In this document: positions 8,023-14,945 of the stretch, one piece after another
Layout: the number at the start of each line of letters is the position of its first letter
Position numbering within the stretch: the stretch's first letter is position 1
Assembly (NCBI GenBank): GCA_036524775.1
Contig: DATDBO010000080.1
Span: 1 to 19,236 of the forward strand
Length of the DNA stretch: 19,236 nt
DNA from: VRUE01 sp036524775
GTDB taxonomy: Bacteria; Actinomycetota; Thermoleophilia; Solirubrobacterales; 70-9
Direction of reading: 5' to 3'
Position numbers and translations under genes: made by a program
The notes under the pieces: model-generated
What the model was told of the DNA's origin: nothing
What the model saw: the letters and a program-made list of their open reading frames with translations, nothing else
The model's database searches: none

Positions 8023-9460
8023 GCTCTGGCTCCGTGAAGTTGGCGATCACGCCGATCGGTTTCGTGTCCAAGAGGGAGAACTGCTTGCTGAGTGCCCGTC
8101 CCGCATCGCGGGTCGTTTTGCCGAGGCCGCCGACGATCACCACCGCCGAGACGTCGGCGACGAGCGCCAGCGCGTCGCTGACCGCCGCCAGGGCCGGGCT
8201 GTCGACGATCACCATCTGGAACCTCTCCTGCAGCTTGATCAGCAGATCGCGCATCTGGGCGCTGTCGAGCAGCTCGGAGGGATTGGGCGGCACCGGGCCG
8301 CTCGGCAGCACGGTCAGCGAGCGTGACTGACTGCCGCCGGCCGGCACCTCGACGTCGATCAGCACCTTCTCGAACGGCGTGCCGGAAAGGACGTTGGAGA
8401 GGCCGCTGGCCGGTCCGCCGGTTACCCCGCGCAGCTCGCCGCCTTTGCGCAGGTCGGCTTCTACGAGGACGACGTCATCCCCCATCTCGGCCATCGTCAT
8501 CGCCAGCGTCCGCGCCACGGTCGACTTGCCGTCGCCGGCTTCAGGGCTGGTGACGAGTATCGAGCGCATGCCGCCTTCGATGTTGAAGTAGCGCAGGTTC
8601 GTGCGCAGCACCCTGAACGCCTCGCCCTCCTGCGTTTGCGGCCCGATCGCCTCGGGGCGCCGCTTGGAGAGGCGCTGGCTGCGCGGGATGCGGGCCAAGA
8701 TCGGCACTTCGTAGAGGTCCTCGAGCTCCTCGACGCTGCGCACACGGCGATCGATCCGCTCCAACAGGGCCGCCAAGCCGAATCCGAGCAGGAGGCCGAG
8801 GATGAAGCCGAGCATGACGTTGCGCACGGTCTTCGGCGAAGACGGCGAGGAGGGCGGAGTCGCCGGCTGCACCAGCTCGGCGCCGCCGGTCTGCAGTGCC
8901 TGGGTCAGCTTCAGCCGGTCGAGCTGTTCGCGCAGGGCAGCCCCCTCTTTGCCTTCCTGCTCGGCGGGCGAAAGCCCTTCCAGGCTCGCTTCGGCGACGT
9001 CGATCGCGTCCTGAACCTGGGAGCGGTCGGCGTCGCGGCGGAAGGCGATGTAGGCGCGGCCGTAGGCGTTGGCCATCGCCGCCGAGAGCTCCGGGTCCTC
9101 GGTGGTGGCGGCGATCTTGGCGGTATCGGCTTCCGAGCTCGATTCGACTTCGACGCTTTCCAGGGCTTCGCCGGGCGACACTCCCTCGAGCAGCTCCGCC
9201 GCCTGCTCGGCGACGACCGGGAGGCCGACGAGCTCGCCGTTGGTGGCAGCCTCGCGGGTCGGGTCGATGACCGTTTCGCCTTCTTCGGGTCCGCTCGGGG
9301 CCTGGCGGAAGAGCAGGGTCGCCGTCGCGGTGTATTCCTTCTCCTGGGTCAGCGAGAAGAGCAGGGCGAGCAGGGGCACGAGGACGACGGCCTGCAGGAC
9401 GACCAACTTGCGCCGCCGCACGATGCGCAGCAGCTGCTCAACCACTCCCTCTGAATTCAT
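7961..9460 (-). CDS. Wzz/BY-kinase fusion: chain length regulator and tyrosine autokinase
   Basis: A 499-aa Wzc/CapAB-like protein that senses and sets EPS chain length. An N-terminal Wzz domain (1-235) is bounded by two membrane helices at about 19-37 and 215-233, with a helical extracytoplasmic part between. The C-terminal bacterial tyrosine kinase has Walker A PEAGDGKST (306-314), Walker A' VLVEADLR (331-338) and Walker B VIVD (417-420). The tail carries a small tyrosine cluster (483, 486, 487) suited to autophosphorylation. Both parts are in one chain, as in Proteobacteria, rather than split as in Firmicutes. The start chosen (ATG 9460) has GAAAGAG upstream; ATGs at 9478 and 9490 are alternatives. 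It is the first gene of the EPS operon and its end overlaps the polymerase start. Confidence 0.9.
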   Translation of the reverse strand: MNSEGVVEQLLRIVRRRKLVVLQAVVLVPLLALLFSLTQEKEYTATATLLFRQAPSGPEEGETVIDPTREAATNGELVGLPVVAEQAAELLEGVSPGEALESVEVESSSEADTAKIAATTEDPELSAAMANAYGRAYIAFRRDADRSQVQDAIDVAEASLEGLSPAEQEGKEGAALREQLDRLKLTQALQTGGAELVQPATPPSSPSSPKTVRNVMLGFILGLLLGFGLAALLERIDRRVRSVEELEDLYEVPILARIPRSQRLSKRRPEAIGPQTQEGEAFRVLRTNLRYFNIEGGMRSILVTSPEAGDGKSTVARTLAMTMAEMGDDVVLVEADLRKGGELRGVTGGPASGLSNVLSGTPFEKVLIDVEVPAGGSQSRSLTVLPSGPVPPNPSELLDSAQMRDLLIKLQERFQMVIVDSPALAAVSDALALVADVSAVVIVGGLGKTTRDAGRALSKQFSLLDTKPIGVIANFTEPERGKYSHYYRSDLVGSGAPSA

Positions 9461-9557
9461 CTGCGGCTCTTTCGACATTCTCCCGGCCATGCCTTTAGCC
9501 ACAGGATGCCGATCCCGGTCCGTCGCCATGCATCTTGCAGTGGAAAAGGCGCAACGG

Positions 9558-10076
9558 CTACTCGCCCGGCTCGCGCCTCGGCACAAGCACGAGGCGCTTG
9601 AACTCGGCGACGAGGACGCCGTCCTGGTTCAGGACCCGGGTGTGGACCTTGACGATGCCGCGGTCCGGCTTCGACTTCGAGGGCTTGACGTCGAGCACCT
9701 CGGTCTCGCAGAAGAGCGTGTCGCCGTGGAAGACCGGGTTGGGGTGGCTGAGCTCTTCGGTCGCCAGGTTGGCGATCGCCTTGCCGGAGACGTCTGAGAC
9801 CGACATGCCGAGGGCGAGCGAGTAGACGAGCGGCCCGACGACGACGTTGCGGCCCTGCTGCGAGTTGCCGGCGTAGACGTCGTTGAGGTGCAGCGGGTGG
9901 TGGTTCATCGTGATCAGGCAGAAGAGGTGGTCGTCCGCCTCGGTCACGGTCTTCGCCGGCCAGTGCTTGTAGACGGCGCCGACCTCGAACTCCTCCAGGT
10001 AGCGGCCGTAGCTGTGCGCGCCGGACGCCTCGCGCTCGGCCTGGTCGGTGGTCAGCTCGTACTTCTGCTCGCTCAT
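9558..10076 (-). CDS. MaoC-like hydratase (Rv2499c-like)
   Basis: A 172-aa single hot-dog-fold protein. The segment FEVGAVYKHWPAKTVTEADD (30-49) leads into TMNHHPLHLNDVYAG, the place of the usual D-x-N-P-x-H active site of (R)-enoyl-CoA hydratases; here the Asp position is Asn58 and the His is His63. FHGDTLFCETEVLDVK and SKSKPDRGIV follow. From memory of the family, this Asn version and the closing motifs match the mycobacterial Rv2499c group, which sits with a citramalyl-CoA/CitE-like lyase and an acyl-CoA dehydrogenase. A role in branched acyl-CoA or mesaconyl/citramalyl-CoA metabolism is therefore inferred. AGGAGA lies about 10 nt before the ATG. Its stop is 97 bp ahead of the EPS kinase start, so read-through into the EPS operon is possible. 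Confidence 0.82.
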   Translation of the reverse strand: MSEQKYELTTDQAEREASGAHSYGRYLEEFEVGAVYKHWPAKTVTEADDHLFCLITMNHHPLHLNDVYAGNSQQGRNVVVGPLVYSLALGMSVSDVSGKAIANLATEELSHPNPVFHGDTLFCETEVLDVKPSKSKPDRGIVKVHTRVLNQDGVLVAEFKRLVLVPRREPGE

Positions 10077-10159
10077 CGGTGCTGGGTCTCCTGTCGTTGG
10101 TCGGCGGGCGATGCTACTCGTCCGGCGAGGTCGGGGCGCTCTTATATCTTCCGCCCTTG
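10077..10159. promoter_or_regulatory. Divergent promoter region between the MaoC gene and the heptose operon
   Basis: These 83 bp separate two divergent starts. On the plus strand, TTATAT (10142-10147) is a good -10-like hexamer only 12 nt before the hddA ATG and has no clear -35 partner. With initiation 6-8 nt downstream the mRNA would have a leader of only a few bases. On the minus strand the AGGAGA before the MaoC gene is the only clear signal. An imperfect CTCG-N5-CGAG dyad occupies 10117-10129. The promoter assignment is an inference from position and composition. Confidence 0.4.
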
Positions 10160-11206
10160 ATGCCCGCAGCCGAGCAAAGCCCGCCGCGCCTGCTGCGCGC
10201 CAGGGTGCCGCTGCGAGTCAGCTTCGCCGGTGGCGGCACCGACGTCCCGCCGTATCCCACCGAGCGGGGCGGGCTGGTGCTGAGCGCGACGATCAACCGT
10301 TACGCCTACGGCACGCTGCGGCCGCGCGCCGACCGCCAGATCGTGATCCAGTCGCTCGACCTCGACGTGGTCGCCTCGATCGCGCTTGAGGAGGCCCGCC
10401 CGGAAGGCGACAAGCTCGACCTGATCACGGCGGCGATCCAGAAGCTCGCCGCCGACTCCCCGCACGGCTTCGACCTCTTCCTGCACAGCGCCGCTCCGCC
10501 CGGCTCGGGCCTGGGCTCCTCCTCGGCGGTGATGGTGACCCTGATCGGCCTGCTCTCCGCCCACATGAAGATGCCGCTGACCGATTACGAGATTGCCCGC
10601 CTCGCCTACACCGTCGAGCGCCAGGACCTCGGCCTCAAAGGGGGCACGCAGGACCAGTACGCGGCGGTCTTCGGCGGCTTCAACTTCATCGAGTTCCGCG
10701 GCGAGGACGTGATCGTCAACCCGCTTCGCATCCACCCCGAGACGATCGCCGAGCTCGAGTACAACCTGCTGCTCTGCTTCACCGGCCGCACCCGCGTCTC
10801 CGACCACATCATCGACGACCAGGTGGGTCGCTACCAGTCGCAGGAAAGCTCGACCGTGGACGGGCTGGAGAGGCAGAAGGAGCTGGCGGTGGCGATGAAG
10901 GACGCGCTGCTGCAGGGCAGCCTGACCGAGTTCGGCGGGCTGCTCGACGAAGCCTGGCAGGCGAAGAAGCAGATGTCGCCGCGGATCAGCAACGAGCACA
11001 TCGACGGGCTCTACGAGACGGCGAAGGAGAACGGCGCCCTCGGCGGCAAGGTCACCGGCGCCGGAGGCGGCGGCTACATGCTGCTCTACTGCCGCTACGA
11101 CAGCAAGCACGAAGTCCAGGCGGCGCTGGCCGAGCGCGGCGCAGAGGCGGTCGACTTCCAGTTCGACCACAAGGGGCTGACGACCTGGAGCCACGCCGAT
11201 GACTGA
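10160..11206 (+). CDS. hddA: D-glycero-alpha-D-manno-heptose 7-phosphate kinase (GHMP family)
   Basis: A 348-aa GHMP kinase that phosphorylates C1 of D-glycero-D-manno-heptose 7-phosphate to the alpha-1,7-bisphosphate, the branch leading to GDP-heptose. The N-terminus RARVPLRVSFAGGGTD (13-28) is the hallmark of HddA-type kinases, followed by the ATP-binding PPGSGLGSSSA (113-123) and the C-terminal GKVTGAGGGGYMLLYC loop. Context settles the substrate: gmhA and gmhB follow with short overlaps. The ATG at 10160 is chosen because the homologous region begins just after it; the longer upstream frame would run across the divergent promoter. No Shine-Dalgarno sequence precedes the ATG, while a -10-like TTATAT lies just upstream, hinting at a near-leaderless mRNA. 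Confidence 0.9.
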   Translation: MPAAEQSPPRLLRARVPLRVSFAGGGTDVPPYPTERGGLVLSATINRYAYGTLRPRADRQIVIQSLDLDVVASIALEEARPEGDKLDLITAAIQKLAADSPHGFDLFLHSAAPPGSGLGSSSAVMVTLIGLLSAHMKMPLTDYEIARLAYTVERQDLGLKGGTQDQYAAVFGGFNFIEFRGEDVIVNPLRIHPETIAELEYNLLLCFTGRTRVSDHIIDDQVGRYQSQESSTVDGLERQKELAVAMKDALLQGSLTEFGGLLDEAWQAKKQMSPRISNEHIDGLYETAKENGALGGKVTGAGGGGYMLLYCRYDSKHEVQAALAERGAEAVDFQFDHKGLTTWSHADD

Positions 11207-11804
11207 GCCGGGAGCGGCGGAGCTGGTGCGTCGACGCCTTGGCGAGGGCGCCGCGGTGGTCGAGGCGATGCTCGACGACGAGGAGTGCGCCGCCGCGATC
11301 GCGGCGGTCGCCGAAGCGACCGCCGAGGCCTACCGGCGCGGCAACAAGCTGCTCCTCTTCGGCAACGGCGGCAGCGCCGCCGACGCGATCCACGTCGCCG
11401 CCGAGCTGGTCGGCCGCTACCTGGTCGACCGCCCGCCCCAGCCGGCGATAGCGCTGGTCGCGAACCCGTCCTCGGTGACGGCGATCGGCAACGACTACGG
11501 CTACGACGAAGTCTTCGCCCGCCAGTTGGCCGGGCTCGGGGTCGCCGGCGACGTCGCGCTCGGCTTCACGACCAGCGGCCGCTCGGTCAACGTCGAGAAG
11601 GCGCTGCGAGTCGGCGGCGAGCTCGGCCTGACCACGGTGGCGATGACCGGCGCCGACCCCGGCCCGGTCGGCGCCGCTGCGCAGCACTGCATCCGCATCC
11701 CCAGCTCCGACACCCCCCGCGTCCAGGAGGGGCACATGCTGGCGGCGCACACGATCTGCGAGTGGGTCGAGGCGCGCCTGGTCGAAGACGGCGCCTCGGC
11801 GTGA
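11199..11804 (+). CDS. gmhA: Sedoheptulose 7-phosphate isomerase
   Basis: A 201-aa SIS-domain protein that isomerises sedoheptulose 7-phosphate to D-glycero-D-manno-heptose 7-phosphate, the first step of heptose precursor synthesis in the cytoplasm. The substrate loop GNGGSAADAIHVAAE (55-69) carries the conserved Ser, His and Glu. TTSGRSVNV is the phosphate-binding Ser/Thr loop, and EGHMLAAHTICEWVE near the C-terminus supplies the second His/Glu pair found in GmhA. Length is normal (about 190-200 aa). The ATG overlaps the end of hddA by 8 bp, and its TGA overlaps the GTG of gmhB (GTGA), so the three genes form one translation-coupled unit. Confidence 0.93.
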   Translation: MTEPGAAELVRRRLGEGAAVVEAMLDDEECAAAIAAVAEATAEAYRRGNKLLLFGNGGSAADAIHVAAELVGRYLVDRPPQPAIALVANPSSVTAIGNDYGYDEVFARQLAGLGVAGDVALGFTTSGRSVNVEKALRVGGELGLTTVAMTGADPGPVGAAAQHCIRIPSSDTPRVQEGHMLAAHTICEWVEARLVEDGASA

Positions 11805-12346
11805 GCCGCCCGCGGCTCGAGCCGGGGCGGACCGTCTTCCTCGACCGCGACGGGACGATCAACGAGTCGCCGCCGGAGGGCGAGTACGTGACCGCGCCGG
11901 AGGGGTTGGCGCTGCTGCCCGGGGCGGCGGAGGCGATCTGCCTGCTGAACGAGCACCCGGCCAAGGTCGTCGTGGTGACCAACCAGCGCGGCATCGCCCT
12001 CGGCAAGATGACCGAAGACGACCTGACCGCCGTCCACGAGCGCCTCGAACGCGAGCTGGCCGGCTCAGCCGCCCACCTCGACGCAATCCTCCACTGTCCC
12101 CACCACGAGGGCGCCTGCGATTGCCGCAAGCCGGGCACCGGCATGTTCGAGCGCGCGGCTCGGGAGGTCGAGGGAGTCGAGCTGGGGGGCGCCGCGATGG
12201 TCGGCGACACCGCGAGGGACGTCGAGGCCGGCAACCGCCTCGGCCTCACCACGGTGCGGCTGGGCAGCACCGCAAACGGCGAGCCGGCCCCGGACCACGA
12301 AGCCCGGGACCTGCTCGCCGCTGTGCGCTTGCTTACGTCCGGTTAG
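11801..12346 (+). CDS. gmhB: D-glycero-D-manno-heptose 1,7-bisphosphate 7-phosphatase
   Basis: A 181-aa HAD-superfamily phosphatase that removes the C7 phosphate from heptose 1,7-bisphosphate to give heptose 1-phosphate. Motif I is FLDRDGT (nucleophile Asp15, acid/base Asp17), motif II lies in VVVTNQRG, and motif IV is GDTARD (135-140). The structural zinc site typical of GmhB is complete: Cys99, His101, Cys106 and Cys108 in CPHHEGACDC. Length matches the family. The GTG at 11801 overlaps the gmhA stop; an upstream frame that extends further is the shadow of gmhA. It closes the heptose operon; the gene for the nucleotidyltransferase (hddC-type) is not next to it. Confidence 0.93.
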   Translation: MSRPRLEPGRTVFLDRDGTINESPPEGEYVTAPEGLALLPGAAEAICLLNEHPAKVVVVTNQRGIALGKMTEDDLTAVHERLERELAGSAAHLDAILHCPHHEGACDCRKPGTGMFERAAREVEGVELGGAAMVGDTARDVEAGNRLGLTTVRLGSTANGEPAPDHEARDLLAAVRLLTSG

Positions 12347-12357
12347 CTGCCCGCGAA

Positions 12358-12371
12358 GGTCGCGGCCGACC
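12358..12371. terminator. Small hairpin between convergent genes
   Basis: GGTCG-CGGC-CGACC forms a perfect 5-bp stem with a 4-nt loop in the 27-bp gap between the converging gmhB and collagen genes. There is no T run on either side, so it is at best a weak bidirectional terminator. In a GC-rich genome such a short stem can arise by chance. Confidence 0.2.
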
Positions 12372-12373
12372 GA

Positions 12374-14323
12374 CTACAGGGTTGGTCCAGTCGAGCGGTT
12401 GTACGACGCAGACACCGTCGCACTTCGCGCATCGGGTTCGCTGTTCGGGATGGACCGCACGTTGACGACGTCCCCGGGGGTCAGAGTGATGCTCGTCGGA
12501 GCCGTCGTGTCGGTGCAGCTGGTGTTGGGATCGTTAATCGTGCAGGTGAGGCTGGTGCTGCCGTTCACCATCACGGTGAACGCGTACGAGTCGCCAGAGC
12601 TCGGGGTTCCGCTGAGGGACACCGAGAAGCTGGACAGCGTGCCTCCGCAGACGACCGTGGTGTTGCCGTTCGTCGTCGTGGTACTCGGACTCGTCTGAGC
12701 GACCAGCGAGAAGTAATTCGTGTTGCCGGTCGAGAGACTCGCTCCATTGGTGCCGCCGGCGAGCGCCACGATGCCTGCCTCGCACGCGTCCGCGCCGCCG
12801 GGATCGCCGGTCGGGCCTTTGTCCCCGGTGGCGCCTTTGTCTCCCGTCGCGCCTTTGGTGCCGGTCGCACCGGTAGCGCCGGTCGGCCCGGTAAGGCCTA
12901 CCGGGCCTTGATTTCCGGTCGCACCTTTGTCGCCCGTTGCACCTTTGTCGCCGGTGGCACCTTTGTCGCCGGTGGGACCTTGCAGGCCCTGGTCACCGGT
13001 GGCGCCTTTGTCGCCCGTCACGCCTTTGTCGCCGGGATCGCCGGGTAGACCTTGGTCACCCGTAGCACCCTTGTCGCCGGTGGCGCCTTTGTCACCCGGA
13101 TCCCCGGGCAAGCCCTGGTCGCCGGTCGGGCCCTTGTCGCCGGGGTCGCCCGTGGCACCCTGGTCGCCGGTCGGGCCCTTGTCGCCGGTGGCACCTTTAT
13201 CGCCGGGATCGCCGGGCAGACCTTGGTCACCCGTCGCGCCCTGATCACCGGTTGCACCTTTGTCACCGGGGTCGCCGGTTGCACCTTGGTCGCCCGTGGC
13301 GCCTTTGTCGCCGGGCAGACCCTGATCGCCGGTCGGACCCTTGTCGCCGGGGTCGCCAGGCAGACCTTTGTCGCCGGTGGGACCCTTGTCGCCGGTGGGA
13401 CCCTGCAGGCCCTGGTTGCCGGTGGCACCTTGGTCGCCCGTCGCACCTTTATCGCCGGGTAGGCCTTGGTCACCCGTGGCGCCCTTGTCGCCGGTTGCGC
13501 CTTTGTCCCCCGGATCCCCGGGCAAGCCTTGGTCGCCGGTCGGACCCTTGTCGCCGGGGTCGCCCGTCGCACCCTGGTCGCCGGTCGGACCCTTGTCGCC
13601 GGTCGGACCCTTGTCGCCCGTGGCGCCTTTGTCGCCGGGATCGCCGGGCAGACCTTGGTCACCCGTCGCGCCCTGATCACCGGTTGCACCTTTGTCACCG
13701 GGGTCGCCGGTAGCGCCCTGATTGCCGGTCGGGCCCTTGTCACCGGGGTTGCCAGTAGCCCCCTGGTCACCGGTCGCACCCTTGTCGCCCGTGGCACCCT
13801 TGTCGCCGGTCGGACCCTTCTCACCTACCGGTCCCTGGAGGCCCACCGGACCCTGGTTGCCGGTCGCGCCCTTGTCACCGGTCGCACCCTTGTCGCCGGC
13901 CGGACCCTCGTCGCCGGTCGGACCCTTGTCGCCCGCCGGACCCTCGTCGCCGGTCGGACCCTTGTCGCCGGTCGCGCCTTGCAGGCCCGGAGGGCCTTTC
14001 GCGCCTTCTTTGCCGGACGCGCCTTCTTTGCCCTGCGCACCCTGCGCGCCGCTTTCGCCCTGGACGCCGAGCACGCCCTGACTGCCCGATCCACCTACCA
14101 CCTGGACCAGCAGCTCGCCTTTACGGCATTTTTTGCCGGGCACGAAACGCACGGTCCCCTTTTCAGGACCGGTTTTCGTGATGCAGAGGTTGACCGTCGA
14201 CACCGTTTTCTGCGCCGCGCCGGCGGAGCCGGGCAGGGCGAGAAGGCCGGTGGCGGCCAGGCACGCCATGACGGCGAGCGCAAACCGGCGCACATGAGAC
14301 GAGGCGAACCTGGGGGCAGTCAT
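12374..14323 (-). CDS. Secreted collagen-like protein with 143 Gly-X-Y triplets
   Basis: A 649-aa protein. A signal peptide (about 1-35: basic start, hydrophobic core, cut after SAGAA) is followed by a short N-domain with two Cys (NLCITKTG and GKKCRKG). Then come 143 uninterrupted Gly-X-Y triplets (residues 80-508), chiefly GDK, GAT, GPT, GDQ, GLP and GDP. A C-terminal beta-rich domain with four Cys follows (GDSYAFTVMVNG, TPGDVVNVRS), of the kind that caps and trimerises bacterial collagens. No LPXTG or membrane anchor is visible, so it is probably an extracellular or matrix fibre. Around 48 triplets end in Thr, as in glycosylated BclA-type collagens. The ATG at 14323 has AAGGAGA 9 nt upstream. 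It converges with the heptose operon; glycosylation is only inferred. Confidence 0.9.
   Translation of the reverse strand: MTAPRFASSHVRRFALAVMACLAATGLLALPGSAGAAQKTVSTVNLCITKTGPEKGTVRFVPGKKCRKGELLVQVVGGSGSQGVLGVQGESGAQGAQGKEGASGKEGAKGPPGLQGATGDKGPTGDEGPAGDKGPTGDEGPAGDKGATGDKGATGNQGPVGLQGPVGEKGPTGDKGATGDKGATGDQGATGNPGDKGPTGNQGATGDPGDKGATGDQGATGDQGLPGDPGDKGATGDKGPTGDKGPTGDQGATGDPGDKGPTGDQGLPGDPGDKGATGDKGATGDQGLPGDKGATGDQGATGNQGLQGPTGDKGPTGDKGLPGDPGDKGPTGDQGLPGDKGATGDQGATGDPGDKGATGDQGATGDQGLPGDPGDKGATGDKGPTGDQGATGDPGDKGPTGDQGLPGDPGDKGATGDKGATGDQGLPGDPGDKGVTGDKGATGDQGLQGPTGDKGATGDKGATGDKGATGNQGPVGLTGPTGATGATGTKGATGDKGATGDKGPTGDPGGADACEAGIVALAGGTNGASLSTGNTNYFSLVAQTSPSTTTTNGNTTVVCGGTLSSFSVSLSGTPSSGDSYAFTVMVNGSTSLTCTINDPNTSCTDTTAPTSITLTPGDVVNVRSIPNSEPDARSATVSASYNRSTGPTL
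13200..13279. repeat. Internal direct repeat of collagen gene, copy 1
   Basis: This 80-bp stretch is identical to 13632-13711. The two are 432 bp (48 triplets) apart. The similarity continues at lower identity on the 3' coordinate side's opposite flank (from about 13090 and 13504), with one 18-bp (two-triplet) length difference. It marks a recent in-frame segmental duplication inside the Gly-X-Y region. Confidence 0.9.
13632..13711. repeat. Internal direct repeat of collagen gene, copy 2
   Basis: Identical over 80 bp to 13200-13279. Codon-level identity, including third positions, argues for recent duplication or gene conversion rather than selection on the protein alone. Confidence 0.9.
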
Positions 14324-14578
14324 TCGAGTGGGTCTCCTTGCTGGTGAGTTGAAACCTGTTGACGCGCCGCACGAACTCCCAAAACCGCGCCGCGACAGGC
14401 AGCCCAAAGTACAGATCCCCTAGACGTTTGACCAATGCTCGGGGTCAAACATCCGGCCAAACTAGTTATTTTTACTCAAGGTAAGTTCGAAAACTGCGCC
14501 GGGCAGGCGTCATCTTCACTGCAAGTACGTATGCAGAACTCAGATCCAGCCCGCACGTAACTCGCGTCGGCGGGGCTC
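14324..14578 (-). promoter_or_regulatory. Upstream region and leader of the collagen gene
   Basis: These 255 bp hold no gene. An AT-rich patch at about 14459-14485 stands out from the GC-rich surroundings and contains the palindrome AACTAGTT, which makes it the likeliest promoter area. No convincing -35/-10 pair can be fixed. A perfect inverted repeat at 14426-14450 lies between this patch and the start codon. AAGGAGA at 14333-14339 is the ribosome binding site. A GC-rich imperfect stem (14548-14577) follows the stop of the upstream SCP-2-like gene and could end its transcript. Confidence 0.45.
14426..14450. promoter_or_regulatory. Perfect 8-bp inverted repeat, candidate operator
   Basis: GTTTGACC, a 9-nt spacer and GGTCAAAC form a perfect dyad about 103-127 bp upstream of the collagen start codon. 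The symmetry and spacing suit a dimeric helix-turn-helix regulator. No T run follows, so a terminator is less likely. On the minus strand the TTGACC inside the arm also resembles a -35 box. Confidence 0.45.
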
Positions 14579-14941
14579 CTACGACACTTTTTTCAAACGG
14601 GAGCGCTGCTCCTGGCGCTCCACCACCTGGACGACGAGCTTCTTCACGTTCGAGTCTCCGGTCGCCTTGATGTGACCGGTTTCGGCGGCTTTGCGATAGC
14701 TCTTCAGCGTGCCCTTCTCGGCCAGCTCGTTGAACTGCGCCCGATCGATCTGGACGAGCACGCGCTCGTCCTGAGCAAGGTCCTTGCTGATCTTCGGGCC
14801 CGGAAGCTCGACCCGGTAGAGCTGCACGTCCCCCCTGCCCTTCAGCTCCAAGCCAAAGACCAGTTTGAGTTTCTGCAGCGCAGGGACTTCCGCCTGAAAG
14901 CGCTCGACAGCCGTGCGGATCAGGTCTGGAGTCGACGCCAT
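14579..14941 (-). CDS. Small SCP-2-like lipid-binding protein
   Basis: A 120-aa protein with no signal peptide or membrane helix. The pattern of beta strands followed by RVLVQIDRAQFNELAEKGTL and GHIKATGDSNVKKLV resembles the C-terminal half of SCP-2 sterol-carrier domains, where a D/E-x-x-x-F-x-x-L-x-x-G segment precedes G-x-I-x-x-x-G-D. Such proteins bind acyl-CoA or other hydrophobic ligands. The ATG at 14941 follows the stop of the acyl-CoA dehydrogenase gene by 4 bp, so the two are almost surely co-transcribed, which supports a ligand linked to acyl-CoA chemistry. The family call is moderate because the N-terminal half is less typical; it may be a divergent member or only similar in fold. 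Confidence 0.65.
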   Translation of the reverse strand: MASTPDLIRTAVERFQAEVPALQKLKLVFGLELKGRGDVQLYRVELPGPKISKDLAQDERVLVQIDRAQFNELAEKGTLKSYRKAAETGHIKATGDSNVKKLVVQVVERQEQRSRLKKVS

Positions 14942-14945
14942 CCGC

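Noticed and set aside
9461..9557. Dedicated promoter for the EPS operon just before the kinase gene
   Set aside because: No convincing -35/-10 pair was found in these 97 bp; transcription may start inside or before the MaoC gene.
9558..10076. Loss of the catalytic Asp in the MaoC protein as a sign of an inactive enzyme
   Set aside because: The Asn variant appears, as far as I recall, throughout the Rv2499c-like group, so it is a family trait rather than decay.
12358..12371. Strong bidirectional terminator between gmhB and the collagen gene
   Set aside because: Only a 5-bp stem without T runs; kept as a low-confidence feature and not as a finding.
12720..14081. Long plus-strand open frames rich in Ser-Pro-Val-Ala-Pro repeats
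   Set aside because: They are antisense readings of the Gly-X-Y codons; the minus-strand frame has a signal peptide, caps and a ribosome binding site, so these frames are shadows.
12800..14086. CRISPR-like or tandem-repeat array suggested by the short periodic pattern
   Set aside because: The period is 9 or 18 bp with no spacers, in phase with a reading frame, and encodes collagen triplets.
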